This document shows positions 53,324 through 61,480 of a stretch of 64,000 nt of DNA, in pieces. The number at the start of each line of letters is the position of its first letter. Positions within the stretch are counted from its first letter, which is position 1. Source of the DNA: G965202665 sp965243835 (GTDB lineage Bacteria; Actinomycetota; Acidimicrobiia; Spongiisociales; Spongiisociaceae); NCBI GenBank assembly GCA_965243835.1, contig OZ251578.1, forward strand, positions 2,666,001 through 2,730,000, given 5' to 3'. The notes beneath the pieces were generated by a model. The model was not told the DNA's origin. It worked only from the letters and a program-made list of their open reading frames with translations, and did no database searches. The translations under genes and the position numbers were made by a program.

Positions 53324-54476
53324 GCACGATAACTTTACCGGCGAAGGCTTCTTTCTGCGAAAGGTGACAGCCCGGGTGTTTCGGGCGCCGATCGCGCGGC
53401 CGGTGCGCACCTCGTTCGGGGCGATGACCGACCGTCCGGCGGTGACGGTGTGCGCCGAAGACGGGGACGGTGTGCGGGGCTACGGGGAGGCGTGGTGCAA
53501 CTTTCCGGCGACGGGGGCCGAGCACCGGGCCCGGCTCATCGAGTCTTTTCTGGGACCGTTGATTGCGGGACGGGAGTGGGAGGGGCCGGAGGAGGCGTTC
53601 CGGTTTTTGACCGACCGGGCCCGGATGTTGGCGGTGCAAGCGGGGGAGCCGGGGCCGCTGGCGCAGGCCATCGCCGGAGTGGACATCGCCTTGTGGGATT
53701 TGGCGGCCCGGCGGGCGGGCGCGCCGCTGTGGAAGTTCCTGGGCGGGTCGGGTGCGGGGTCGGCGGCGGCCTACGCCAGCGGCTTGGGACCGGAGGAGCC
53801 GCTGACCATGGCGCGGCAGGCGCGGACGGCGGGGGGGTTCGGCGCGTTCAAGTTGAAAGTCGGGTTCGGAGCGGAGACGGACCTGGCCAATCTGCGGTCG
53901 TTGCGGGAGGGTTTGGGGCCGGAGGTTGCGGTGGCGGTGGACGCCAACGGGGCGTGGTCGGCGGAGGAGGCGGGGGAGATGAGCCGCCGGTTGGCCGAAT
54001 GGGAGGTCGCCTGGCTGGAGGAACCCGTGGCGGCGGACAGCCCGCCGGAGGCATGGCGGCGGCTGGCGGAGGAGTCGCCGATTCCCCTGGCGGGCGGCGA
54101 GAACCTGCGCGGGGAGGCGGAGTTTGCGGCCGCCCTGGAGGTCGGAGCGTGGGATGTTTACCAGCCGGACATAACCAAATGGGGCGGTTTTTCCGGGGTA
54201 TTGCCGCTGGCCCGCCGCATCCTGACCGCGGGCAAACGGTTTTACCCGCATTACCTGGGGGGCGGCATCGGCCTGCTGGCCTCCGCCCACCTGCTGGCCG
54301 CGACGAGCGGCGGGGGACTGCTGGAAGTGGACGCCAACCCCAACCCCCTGCGGGAGGGCTTGGCCCAACCTTTCCCCCCGATCCGGGACGGCCGCCTGAC
54401 GCTCCCCGAAACCCCCGGCCTCGGCGCCTCCCCCTCCCCCTCCGTCGCCCCCTTTCAAGTATTCCCTCCGCTTTGA
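53322..54476 (+). CDS. Enolase-superfamily (mandelate racemase/muconate lactonizing) enzyme
   Basis: Up to 384 aa. Barrel residues are visible: Lys177 and Lys179 in FKLKVGF, the metal ligands Asp207, Glu233 and Glu260 (VDANGAW, LEEPVA, GGENL), Asp283/Lys286 in QPDITKWGG, and a possible base in FYPHYLGGGIG. The reaction starts by removing a proton alpha to a carboxylate, giving racemisation, cycloisomerisation or dehydration of an acid sugar. The C-terminus is a low-complexity Pro/Ser tail. The ATG at 53322 lacks a good ribosome-binding site; a GTG at 53363 is an alternative start. Confidence 0.88.
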   Translation: MHDNFTGEGFFLRKVTARVFRAPIARPVRTSFGAMTDRPAVTVCAEDGDGVRGYGEAWCNFPATGAEHRARLIESFLGPLIAGREWEGPEEAFRFLTDRARMLAVQAGEPGPLAQAIAGVDIALWDLAARRAGAPLWKFLGGSGAGSAAAYASGLGPEEPLTMARQARTAGGFGAFKLKVGFGAETDLANLRSLREGLGPEVAVAVDANGAWSAEEAGEMSRRLAEWEVAWLEEPVAADSPPEAWRRLAEESPIPLAGGENLRGEAEFAAALEVGAWDVYQPDITKWGGFSGVLPLARRILTAGKRFYPHYLGGGIGLLASAHLLAATSGGGLLEVDANPNPLREGLAQPFPPIRDGRLTLPETPGLGASPSPSVAPFQVFPPL

Positions 54477-54783
54477 GCCTCACATTGGAGGCGCCTGGTT
54501 ATTTGACTCGGGGTACGCAACGTGCTAACATGGGTCTTGGAGCTATAGTGATCTCATTGTCCAACCTCAAATTCGATAAGTCCGATAAATTTGGTTTCGT
54601 CGCTGTTTTCTCGTCTGCGCGCTCCGAGCGGGGCTGTCCCTGCTCCCGGGTGGTTTCCCGAGCGTCCGTTCGACGCTCACGGTAACGCCGCCGCCCGGGA
54701 GGCGCAACCCCGGCGTTCCCCATCATTTGCCAGGAAACCGGCCGGACGCGCCCGTTTCCCGTCACTGAAAGGAACAGCAGACA
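54477..54783 (+). other. Intergenic region and 5' leader of the osmC-like gene
   Basis: 307 bp with no gene. It contains the promoter candidate listed separately and a 7-bp perfect hairpin (gagcgtc/gacgctc, 54,660-54,678). It ends in a gaaagga ribosome-binding site before the ATG at 54784. If the promoter is right the mRNA leader is about 245 nt long. Confidence 0.5.
54503..54531 (+). promoter_or_regulatory. Candidate sigma-70-type promoter of the osmC-like gene
   Basis: TTGACT (54,503-54,508) and TAACAT (54,526-54,531) with a 17-bp spacer, in an otherwise gene-free stretch upstream of an oriented gene. Confidence 0.5.
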
Positions 54784-55305
54784 ATGACAACCAACCTGAA
54801 CGTACAGTTGAACGATGTCGATCTGGAATCGGTCGGATCGCTGATTTCCGCGGTCGCCGAGGACCCGGACAAGGGACAGACCGAATGGAAGGCCGCCGTC
54901 ACCTGGAAGGGGGCTTTCCGGTCGGAGGCTTCCATCCGGGACTTCGACCCCATCCCGTCCGATGAACCGGAGGGGCTGGGCGGCACCGACACCGCCCCCA
55001 ACCCGGTGGAACAGTTGCTGGCGGCGCTGGGCAACTGCCTGGCCGTCGGCTACGCGGCCAACGCCAGCGCCGCCGGAATCAAGATCAACGATCTGCGCAT
55101 TGACCTGAGCGGCGATGTGGACCTGGGGACTTTCCTGGGCCTGAAATCCGACCACGCCGGATATCAAGGCTTGCAAGTCAAGGTGCACCTAGACGCCGAC
55201 GCCACTCCGCAACAGTTGCGGGATGTGCACGACAAGGTGATCAACAGCTCCCCGGTGGGACACACGATCAACCGGGCCATCCCGTTAGATGTTGCCCTAG
55301 CCTAA
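54784..55305 (+). CDS. OsmC-family protein
   Basis: 173 aa. The OsmC fold is recognisable from GTDTAPNPVEQLLAALGNCLAVGY (about 62-85), which contains the first redox cysteine. The C-terminal motif normally CPVxxT appears as SSPVGHTINRAI, so the second cysteine is missing. Two-Cys OsmC/Ohr proteins reduce organic peroxides; one-Cys members have uncertain roles in redox or acyl chemistry. A strong terminator follows 28 bp after the stop, so it is monocistronic. Confidence 0.88.
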   Translation: MTTNLNVQLNDVDLESVGSLISAVAEDPDKGQTEWKAAVTWKGAFRSEASIRDFDPIPSDEPEGLGGTDTAPNPVEQLLAALGNCLAVGYAANASAAGIKINDLRIDLSGDVDLGTFLGLKSDHAGYQGLQVKVHLDADATPQQLRDVHDKVINSSPVGHTINRAIPLDVALA

Positions 55306-55332
55306 AATCCAGGCAGGCAAAGGCAACAACCA

Positions 55333-55372
55333 GGCTGGGGGCGGCAACCCGCAAAAACCGCCGCCCCCAGCC
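55333..55372 (+). terminator. Intrinsic terminator hairpin after the osmC-like gene
   Basis: 13-bp perfect stem (ggctgggggcggc with gccgcccccagcc), loop of 14, then ctccatt. The T-run is weak but stem strength and position fit. Confidence 0.7.
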
Positions 55373-55466
55373 CTCCATTAAAACAACCGCCCCTCGCGGG
55401 CGACCAGCGACTGCCGCCAAACCTCTGGGTGCTTCGCGAGATGAAGTATAACCTTATAGTAAAGGT

Positions 55467-56018
55467 TTAAGCATGGCATCGGGAGCGGGGAAACCGGTAG
55501 ATGTGGGTGGGTTGGTCGGTTCCGTAGTCGGAACGGGCCATGCCCGACCATATCCTTTGGAACCCGGCTTTCTCCAAGGCGCGCCACGAGGCCGGATTGT
55601 CGGCCAACACCGCCACTATTACGGACGGGGCGTCCGGGTAGCGTTCCCACAACCCGGCGACGAAGAGCCGGATCATCGCCGAGCCCATCCCCCGCCCCAC
55701 CGCGTCCGGCTCCCCGATCAGGTAGTCGATGCTAGCTTCCTCGGGCGGCGCCCCCACCATCCACATGTCATCCAAATATTCCGGATCGTCCCCGATGCGG
55801 TAGCTCTGGATTATCCCGATGGGACGTTCCCCTTCGCTGACCAAAAACACCGTTGTCCCGTCTTCGCCGTCCACGCTGCGCCCGAACTCCCCCTCCGCCC
55901 CGGCAAGCGAGGCCTCCACCATCCCCCATTCGGTAGCCGCCACATGCGGCTGGACCAGCCACCGGACCACCAGCGGGAAATCGTCCCTAAGCAACGAACG
56001 AAACCGCAGATTTGTCAT
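55467..56018 (-). CDS. GNAT acetyltransferase, AAC(6')-like
   Basis: 183 aa from the ATG at 56018. Acetyl-CoA-binding segment: DAVGRGMGSAMIRLFV (R/Q-x-x-G-x-G/A type). Other parts, RPIGIIQSYRIGDDPE, ASIDYLIGEPDAVG and NPASWRALEKAGFQRI, follow the aminoglycoside 6'-N-acetyltransferase/siderophore acetyltransferase pattern. Substrate unproven. Its start overlaps the end of the YwgA-like gene by 32 bp. A 16-codon remnant of the same gene exists at the other copy of this cassette. Confidence 0.88.
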   Translation of the reverse strand: MTNLRFRSLLRDDFPLVVRWLVQPHVAATEWGMVEASLAGAEGEFGRSVDGEDGTTVFLVSEGERPIGIIQSYRIGDDPEYLDDMWMVGAPPEEASIDYLIGEPDAVGRGMGSAMIRLFVAGLWERYPDAPSVIVAVLADNPASWRALEKAGFQRIWSGMARSDYGTDQPTHIYRFPRSRCHA

Positions 56019-56559
56019 GACGTTGCCAACCTGCTTGTTCCGCAATCTTGCGAATATACCGTACCGCCTCCAACTCTTCATCGTGGGGAATATGCGGCTT
56101 AGCATCGCAAACCATACGGGTAACTTCTTTGTCTCCCTCTACGCCCTTAGTCAAAAAATAGAAAGCGGTTGAGACTCGCTCTAGTTGCTTCGACTTCATC
56201 GGACCGATATTTTCGGCAACAAACGTCAGGGAGTCATCATACTTCGCCATGAAATTGGGGAGTTCGCCGCGCAGTTCCTTGCTGAACGGAGTAGAGGCGA
56301 GACTCGGTGAGTATTGCGGAGAAGAGCGGAAAATCCATTTCAAGATTCCTTCCCCCCGCAATCGTTCGAGCTCGTCCTTCAACTCAAAGGAGAACGGCCC
56401 GTGCCGATAGACGACGAACTCGTAGCCCAACTGGACCTCCCGCATCTCTTGCAGAAAGTACAGACCCTTCTGCAAGTGGACCGCCGTAGCCCAGCTACCG
56501 TTATCCCGCATCCGGTCCAGCAGTTCCGTAATAAGGACCGCCCTTTCAAGCCGTTCCAT
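55987..56559 (-). CDS. YwgA/DUF4065-like protein, copy 1
   Basis: 190 aa from the ATG at 56559, with a ggag site six bases upstream. Central HLQKGLYFLQEMREVQLGYE and VVYRHGPFSFELKDELERL resemble YwgA-like and SocA/Panacea-type domains, in which a conserved YxxGPFS segment recurs. These are often antitoxin or regulatory modules, but the function here is unproven. It is about 85% identical by eye to copy 2 at 57,733-58,305. It is translationally overlapped with the GNAT gene. Confidence 0.7.
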   Translation of the reverse strand: MERLERAVLITELLDRMRDNGSWATAVHLQKGLYFLQEMREVQLGYEFVVYRHGPFSFELKDELERLRGEGILKWIFRSSPQYSPSLASTPFSKELRGELPNFMAKYDDSLTFVAENIGPMKSKQLERVSTAFYFLTKGVEGDKEVTRMVCDAKPHIPHDEELEAVRYIRKIAEQAGWQRHDKSAVSFVA

Positions 56560-56603
56560 ACTCACTCCTTTCTTGAACTCTTTGCGCTTTATAGCGAGGT
56601 GAT

Positions 56604-57698
56604 TTAACCTTGATGCACTTTGCTCTTAATAATAGAAACCAAATCATCACATATCTTATTTAGTTCATTCTCGAGATGATAATAGGTAAAGGGTTCCAGA
56701 GCCTCGGGCATCATTTCCTGATAATAAGTAGTAGTCATATGATTTGGACTTTCCCTATGCTTTTTTAGCGTTCTCCAAGGAGTACCCTTATTATCCTTGA
56801 TACAAACGGCTACTACAAACCTAGAAAAATCTCTAATAGTATCTACTGTCTGTAAAATACACCGACAAAACTGTAAGTAACTATACAAGCGAGACGTGAC
56901 CTGTTCTTCAATAATAACGTGGAGGCCATTTATGTGAGATAAATTATTCTTTGAAAGATCCTGGGAAATATAGATATCACCCTGTTGATTAATAGATAAC
57001 AAACCAAATGATTGCCTGATAACAAGGGCTTTATTTCTATATTCAACCGATATTTGTTCCCTGTTTAATATTGGAAAATCTCCATTTTCGCCGCAACTAT
57101 GTATTTTATTTCTAAAGGAGGGTCCATCTAAATCAGAGGGGCGAAATATTTGTTTTTGGGGGCTAACTACTAGCCCGAACAATAGACGAGGTTGATAATT
57201 AATGTTGTAAACAGATAGCAAATTTTTCGCTCTCTCGTTTGCATCATCTTCCAACACAAGATTGGTTTGTTGAAGAGCTAATTGATGTAACGATGTTGTA
57301 ATTTGAATCTTAAGTTGTTCTGAATCAGAAAATTTTTTTATTAAATGCCCTGAAGTCCAACTATCAACTTTTTTTATGAATTCTGCCTGATCGAATTCAG
57401 GTTTAATATTTGACTCAATAAATACCAGCACGGGTTTATTACTATTCTTTGCTTCGTTATATTCTTCTTGTGTAGCAGAGAAGCCTGATTCTTGCTTTAT
57501 TCCGTATCTTTCTCCCAGCAACAAAATAACCACATCAGAGTCACGAACCTCGCGGAGACAAGCCTGTTGAGGAGTGTCGGGTTGGGCAGACAAATTTTCC
57601 GAACGCGACACTTGATAGCCTAATGCTTTTACACCCTCTGCCGCCGCATCGCGGTATTTTTCATAGCCACGGATTATTGAACTGATGAAAACCTTCAT
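56604..57698 (-). CDS. DUF4062-domain protein inserted in a duplicated cassette
   Basis: 364 aa from the ATG at 57698 (aggaa site). The N-terminal 100 residues match DUF4062: KVFISSIIRGYEKYRDAA, a YQVSRSENLSAQPD segment, and SDVVILLLGERYG then SATQEEYNEAKNSNKPVLV. This domain is TIR-like and frequent in signalling and anti-phage proteins. The remaining 250 residues are unrecognised. The gene is markedly AT-rich compared with its neighbours, a sign of transfer. The frame continues upstream, without a stop, into the first 16 codons of a GNAT gene (ATG at 57764). Translation could therefore also start there as a fusion. Confidence 0.8.
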   Translation of the reverse strand: MKVFISSIIRGYEKYRDAAAEGVKALGYQVSRSENLSAQPDTPQQACLREVRDSDVVILLLGERYGIKQESGFSATQEEYNEAKNSNKPVLVFIESNIKPEFDQAEFIKKVDSWTSGHLIKKFSDSEQLKIQITTSLHQLALQQTNLVLEDDANERAKNLLSVYNINYQPRLLFGLVVSPQKQIFRPSDLDGPSFRNKIHSCGENGDFPILNREQISVEYRNKALVIRQSFGLLSINQQGDIYISQDLSKNNLSHINGLHVIIEEQVTSRLYSYLQFCRCILQTVDTIRDFSRFVVAVCIKDNKGTPWRTLKKHRESPNHMTTTYYQEMMPEALEPFTYYHLENELNKICDDLVSIIKSKVHQG

Positions 57699-57715
57699 TA
57701 TATTTCCTAGTGCCT

Positions 57716-57764
57716 CCAGCGGGAAATCGTCCCTATGCAACGGACGAAGCGGCAGATCCTGCAT
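57716..57764 (-). pseudogene. GNAT gene remnant (first 16 codons)
   Basis: MQDLPLRPLHRDDFPL is homologous to MTNLRFRSLLRDDFPL at the start of the intact GNAT gene (56018). It keeps the same 32-bp overlap with the YwgA-like gene. Homology to the intact copy ends at the DDFPL codons, at about 57,716, where the AT-rich DUF4062 DNA begins. Confidence 0.75.
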
Positions 57765-58305
57765 TAGGCCGCCAACCTGCTTGTTCCGCAATCTTGCGAA
57801 TATGCCGTACCGCCTTCAACTCCTCCTCGTGGGGAATATGCGGCTTGACCTCGCAAACCTTACGGGTCACTTCTTCGTCTCCCTCTACGCCCTTCGTCAA
57901 AAAATAGAACGCGGTTGAAACCCGCTCTAGTTGCTTCGACTTCATCGGACCGATATTTTCGGCCACAAACGTCAGGGAATCATCATACTTCGCCAAGAAA
58001 TTGGGAAGTTCTCTACGCAATTCCTTGCTGAATGGAGTAGAGGCGAGACCCGGTGAGTATTGCGGCGAAGAGCGGAATACCCATTCCAAGATTCCTTCCC
58101 CGCGTAGCTGTACCAGCTCGTCCTTCAACTCAAAAGAGAACGGCCCGTACCGGTAGACAACAAACTCGTAGCCCAACGGAACCCTCCGCATCTCTTGCAG
58201 AAAGTACAGACCCTTCTGCAAGTGGACCGCTCCAGCCCAGCTATCCTTGGCTCGCATCCGGTCCAGTAGCTCGGTAATCAATACTGCCTTATGCAAACGG
58301 TTCAT
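57733..58305 (-). CDS. YwgA/DUF4065-like protein, copy 2
   Basis: 190 aa, paralogue of the gene at 55,987-56,559, with the same blocks (HLQKGLYFLQEMRRVPLGYE, YGPFSFELKDEL and SFGPMKSK-like NIGPMKSKQLERVS). The start overlaps the HD-domain gene's stop by ATGA, so it is coupled to that gene. The 3' end overlaps the GNAT remnant. This copy is probably the original position because of its coupling to the HD gene. Confidence 0.7.
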   Translation of the reverse strand: MNRLHKAVLITELLDRMRAKDSWAGAVHLQKGLYFLQEMRRVPLGYEFVVYRYGPFSFELKDELVQLRGEGILEWVFRSSPQYSPGLASTPFSKELRRELPNFLAKYDDSLTFVAENIGPMKSKQLERVSTAFYFLTKGVEGDEEVTRKVCEVKPHIPHEEELKAVRHIRKIAEQAGWRPNAGSAASSVA

Positions 58306-59630
58306 TGCTCATCCTTTCCTTTCATTTGCTTGCTAATCACTTGCTTACGATGTTTTTGTAGCCATTTTTGGGCCTTGTCGAATATTGCCTCGTCGGCATA
58401 AACGTAGCCGGGGGTTGCGACAGGAAGAGAACTGAGTACATCCGACACGGCGACCGACGGTACGACATCTTCATTCTCCATCAAAACAGGGAAGTCCAGC
58501 TCCCCTTCTTTGGTCAGGGGGTGGGCGGCGCGCACTTGGTCCACCCCGAACTCGGCTTGCGTTGCCCGGCAGATGGCCTCGGCGTCTTGCGGGTTCCGCC
58601 CTGCATCTTGCGGACGGCCCGGATCAAGCACCCTAAAGTGCTTGCGTTCGGCTAGACGCTTCGCCCAACTGTGGCCAGACATATTCACATCGTAACCAGC
58701 TTTTCGTATCGCGGCGATGATTTCGCTATCTGTGAGCGAGAGATGGTCATCAATATCAGGCCGGAACTGCCCGCCGGGAAGCCATTCCTTTAGAAAGTCA
58801 ATAAGGTGAATATCATAAATCATTCTTATTTTATGAAAATAGACTTGTGCGAACATAAAATATCGCGTCATCAGGAGGGCCTCCACTGACTGAATCCCAC
58901 CCCATTCCACTCCCAACATCGGCTTATCCGTGTCTTCATCGTCCAGCGACCGCCAAGGCAGTATTCTGAGAGTGCCGATCAAGCGGTGATGGTCGAAACG
59001 GCCGTAGGCCACTCCCGCGTGCAGCGAATCCCGCAACAGGTAATCCATTCGGTCCGCCCCGAAGGCGTCTCCGCCGATGATTTCGGACAGTATGGTCTCC
59101 CAGGGGGTGAGAATCTTGTCTATCCACGGCTTTTGGCCGACGGCGATCCGGGCCACATCCTCGGAGCGAACCGGCGGGGTCATCTGCAACAGCGCCTCGG
59201 TCATCTCGTCGGAACGGATGATCTCGTAGGAGAGACGCTCGTGGCTCCACCCCGACGGGAGCAGCTCGTGCTCGGCGGCGTGGGAGAAGGGCAGGTGGCC
59301 CAGGTCGTGACACAACCCCGCCATCCGCACCACCCGCCTCCAGTAAGATCGCTGTTCCTTATCCCGCAACTCCGGCAAGGCCCGATGGAGAAAGCCGTTG
59401 GCGCGCAACGGGTCGGTCACCGTATCGTAGATCCGACCCGCCATCTCCATGGCGCCCAGCGAATGCTCGAACCGGGTGTGGGTCGCCCCCGGGTACACCA
59501 GATGCGAGGTGGCCAGCTGGCGGATGTAGCGCAAGCGTTGCACCGGCCGGGAATCGATCACCCTCCGCTCGCCCGCGTCCACACCGATGAACGAATGAAC
59601 CGGGTCGCGGAACTCGTGTTTTTTGACCAT
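58302..59630 (-). CDS. HD-domain phosphohydrolase (dGTPase-like, COG1078 type)
   Basis: 442 aa from the ATG at 59630 (aaagggg site). HD-domain metal ligands: His56 in HTRFEHSLG, His108-Asp109 in LCHDLGHLPFSH, and a later Asp in FGADRMDYLLRDS. The N-terminal EFRDPVHSFIGVD is typical of this family of nucleotide triphosphohydrolases. Members degrade dNTPs or other nucleotides. The coupling to a YwgA-like protein and proximity to DUF4062 give it a defence-like setting. Confidence 0.9.
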   Translation of the reverse strand: MVKKHEFRDPVHSFIGVDAGERRVIDSRPVQRLRYIRQLATSHLVYPGATHTRFEHSLGAMEMAGRIYDTVTDPLRANGFLHRALPELRDKEQRSYWRRVVRMAGLCHDLGHLPFSHAAEHELLPSGWSHERLSYEIIRSDEMTEALLQMTPPVRSEDVARIAVGQKPWIDKILTPWETILSEIIGGDAFGADRMDYLLRDSLHAGVAYGRFDHHRLIGTLRILPWRSLDDEDTDKPMLGVEWGGIQSVEALLMTRYFMFAQVYFHKIRMIYDIHLIDFLKEWLPGGQFRPDIDDHLSLTDSEIIAAIRKAGYDVNMSGHSWAKRLAERKHFRVLDPGRPQDAGRNPQDAEAICRATQAEFGVDQVRAAHPLTKEGELDFPVLMENEDVVPSVAVSDVLSSLPVATPGYVYADEAIFDKAQKWLQKHRKQVISKQMKGKDEQ

Positions 59631-59761
59631 CGCCAACCCCTTTCCGTTTATGGCAAAGGGCATTATATACACATAAATATCATACCTGGAACATCGGCAA
59701 AACCCCAGCGTACGGCCACATTCGGGCCGAAACGGGCAAGGGGGAAGCATGCGGTTGGGAT

Positions 59762-59839
59762 TGGTAGCGGGGGCAGGATTTGAACCTGCGACCTTCGGGT
59801 TATGAGCCCGACGAGCTGACCAGACTGCTCCACCCCGCG
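59762..59839 (-). tRNA. tRNA-fMet (CAT), initiator
   Basis: 78 nt including the encoded CCA. Cloverleaf: acceptor CGCGGGG/CCCCGCT, anticodon loop CTCATAA in a stem with three G-C pairs (GGG/CCC), T-arm GCAGG-TTCAAAT-CCTGC. The unpaired first acceptor position (C1 against U72) and the three G-C pairs are initiator hallmarks. Confidence 0.96.
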
Positions 59840-59901
59840 TCGCCGTCCGCCATTGTAGCGCCGCCTGCGGCGGGCGCAAACCCGGTCATCGGATCATGGA
59901 C

Positions 59902-59930
59902 TTGACACTCCGGGGCGAATGTGGGAAACT
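59902..59930 (+). promoter_or_regulatory. Candidate promoter of the leader RNA
   Basis: TTGACA (59,902-59,907), 17-bp spacer, GAAACT (59,925-59,930). The -35 is perfect, the -10 poor, but it is well placed before a strong ribosome-binding site. Confidence 0.4.
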
Positions 59931-59961
59931 GGGGCTTACCAGAGAAAGGAGGTGGTCCCAC

Positions 59962-60006
59962 TTGACAACTGGTTTACGTAGGACTCTGGAGGTGGCCGAG
60001 CGCTAA
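59962..60006 (+). CDS. 14-residue leader peptide
   Basis: TTG start, product MTTGLRRTLEVAER, stop TAA. An unusually strong aaaggaggtgg lies just upstream (59,945-59,955). It is too short to be a folded protein, so it may act through translation itself. Confidence 0.4.
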   Translation: MTTGLRRTLEVAER

Positions 60007-60148
60007 GCGGCCACAAGGGTCGCTTCCACGGGCCGTTCGGTTCGTGACAGGTGGCGACTCCAACTCGGACCACCCGGTCCTCCCTACCTCATGCCAAGTC
60101 CTCATGAGGCGCCCTCGAAACGGCGAAGCAAGGGGCGGGTTGAAAGTG

Positions 60149-60180
60149 AAGAGAGGTCCCCGATCGGGGGCCTCTCTTCT
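60149..60180 (+). terminator. Intrinsic terminator, possibly bidirectional
   Basis: aagagaggtcccc / ggggg-cctctctt stem with loop gatc, followed by ctgtt. It lies between the leader RNA and the convergent beta-synthase gene and could serve both. Confidence 0.75.
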
Positions 60181-60231
60181 GTTAATTCAGGAATACCCTC
60201 CGGCGGGGCGGCCAAAGCAGTAGCTGTCCGG

Positions 60232-61191
60232 TCAGAGCGGGTCAAAGCCGTGCTCGGCCAACCACTCTTCGTTCCAAATCTTGGACAGGTAGCCCCGGCC
60301 CGAGTCGGGCAAGAGAACCACCACCAACCGGTCGTCCTCGGACGCCACCTGTCGGGCGGCGTGAACGGCCATCCCCCCCGAACCGCCCGCCAGCAACCCT
60401 TCGGTTTCGGCCAGACGACGGGCGGCGGCGAACGACTGCCGGTCGTTGACCATTATGTACCGGTCCACTATTTCCCGGTCCAGGGTGGCGGGCCAGAAAT
60501 CCTCACCCACACCTTCCACCCGGTACTGATGAATGTCCTCCTCGCGGGCGGCCGTGTAGATGGAACCTTCCGGGTCGGCCCCCACCAACTCCACCTCCGG
60601 TTTGCGTTCCCGCAAGTAACGGCCCGCTCCGGTGATGGTGCCGCCGGTGCCCACCCCGGCTACGAACACGTCCACTTCCCCGCCGGTCTGCTCCCAGATT
60701 TCCGGGCCGGTGGTCATGTAATGGGCTTGGGGGTTGGAGGGATTGGAGTACTGGTCGGGGGAAAACGCCCCCTCGATTTCGGCGGTGAGGCGGCGGGCCA
60801 CCCCGTAGTAGGAGTCCGGGTCGTCCGGCTCCAGTTCGGTGGGGGTGACGATCACCTCCGCCCCGTAGGCCCTGAGCAGGGCGATTTTCTCCGGGGAAAC
60901 CTTATCGGGAGCGATGCAGATCACCCGATAGCCCCGCACCGCCCCCACCATGGCCAATCCGGCCCCGGTGTTGCCGGAAGTGGGTTCCACGATGGTCCCG
61001 CCCGGCCCGAGCAGTCCCTGTTGCTCGGCCCGGTCGATCATACTGACCGCGATGCGCTCCTTGACCGACCCGGCCGGGTTCATATATTCCACCTTGGCCA
61101 CCAGATTCCCCGCCGGATGCAACCGGCCCAGCCGCACTATGGGGGTTCCACCCACGGCCTCAAGTGCGTTTTCGCGTATCATCCCCGCCAT
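60232..61191 (-). CDS. Cystathionine beta-synthase/cysteine synthase-like PLP enzyme
   Basis: 319 aa, fold-type II PLP enzyme. The Schiff-base lysine is Lys44 in NPAGSVKERIA; the substrate loop is EPTSGNTGAGLA; the phosphate-binding loop is GVGTGGTITGAG. The C-terminal VVLLPDSGRGYLSKIWNEEWL is characteristic of cystathionine beta-synthase rather than CysK. No C-terminal Bateman (CBS) domains follow, so it is the catalytic core only. It would condense serine or acetylserine with homocysteine or sulfide. No cystathionine gamma-lyase is adjacent. Confidence 0.9.
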   Translation of the reverse strand: MAGMIRENALEAVGGTPIVRLGRLHPAGNLVAKVEYMNPAGSVKERIAVSMIDRAEQQGLLGPGGTIVEPTSGNTGAGLAMVGAVRGYRVICIAPDKVSPEKIALLRAYGAEVIVTPTELEPDDPDSYYGVARRLTAEIEGAFSPDQYSNPSNPQAHYMTTGPEIWEQTGGEVDVFVAGVGTGGTITGAGRYLRERKPEVELVGADPEGSIYTAAREEDIHQYRVEGVGEDFWPATLDREIVDRYIMVNDRQSFAAARRLAETEGLLAGGSGGMAVHAARQVASEDDRLVVVLLPDSGRGYLSKIWNEEWLAEHGFDPL

Positions 61192-61222
61192 CGTAGCGAA
61201 CCGCCGCCGCCCGTCCGTTTCG

Positions 61223-61480
61223 TTACAGGGACAACAGGCCGCCCATGCCAGCCAAGCCCATCAAGAACAGCACCGGCCACACCAGTCCCAGTACGCTCAG
61301 CCACAATCCTCAGTGGCTCATCGCCCGCCGGGGCGGAGCCTTGCTGACCCCGATCGCCCCGAACACGATCCCTAAAATCGCCAACACGAACCCGACGAAC
61401 GGAATCACCAAAGAGAGTATGACGAGCACCAAGGCGGCAACCGCCATCGGATTGGTTTGGACGGGCTGATTATACGTCAT
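61223..61480 (-). pseudogene. DUF4190-like two-helix membrane protein with in-frame TGA
   Basis: The ATG at 61480 follows a strong aaggagg. The product has a Gln/Asn N-terminus (MTYNQPVQTNP) and one helix (MAVAALVLVILSLVIPFVGF, then VLAILGIVFGAIG), as in DUF4190 proteins. TGA at 61,310-61,312 ends the frame after RRAMSH. The same frame continues past it with a clean second helix (GLWLSVLGLVWPVLFLMGLA) to TAA at 61,223. Either a recent nonsense mutation, a sequencing error, or read-through. The family normally has the second helix. Confidence 0.65.

Larger units (their letters stand above)
59940..60180 (+). ncRNA. Candidate structured transcript with leader peptide and terminator
   Basis: A 240-nt unit with no large frame: promoter candidate, aaaggaggtgg, a 14-codon frame, then a GC-rich segment with several inverted repeats (gcggccacaagg, gggccgttcggttcg, ggtggcgactcc...ggaccacc), and a strong terminator. 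The layout suggests a small regulatory RNA or an attenuator-type leader. There is no downstream plus-strand gene; the next gene is convergent. I recall similar conserved elements in actinobacteria but cannot name one. Confidence 0.45.

Noticed and set aside
54499..55188. A minus-strand gene opposite the osmC-like gene
   Set aside because: It is the antisense of a well-supported gene with its own ribosome-binding site and terminator. The translated product shows no recognisable domain.
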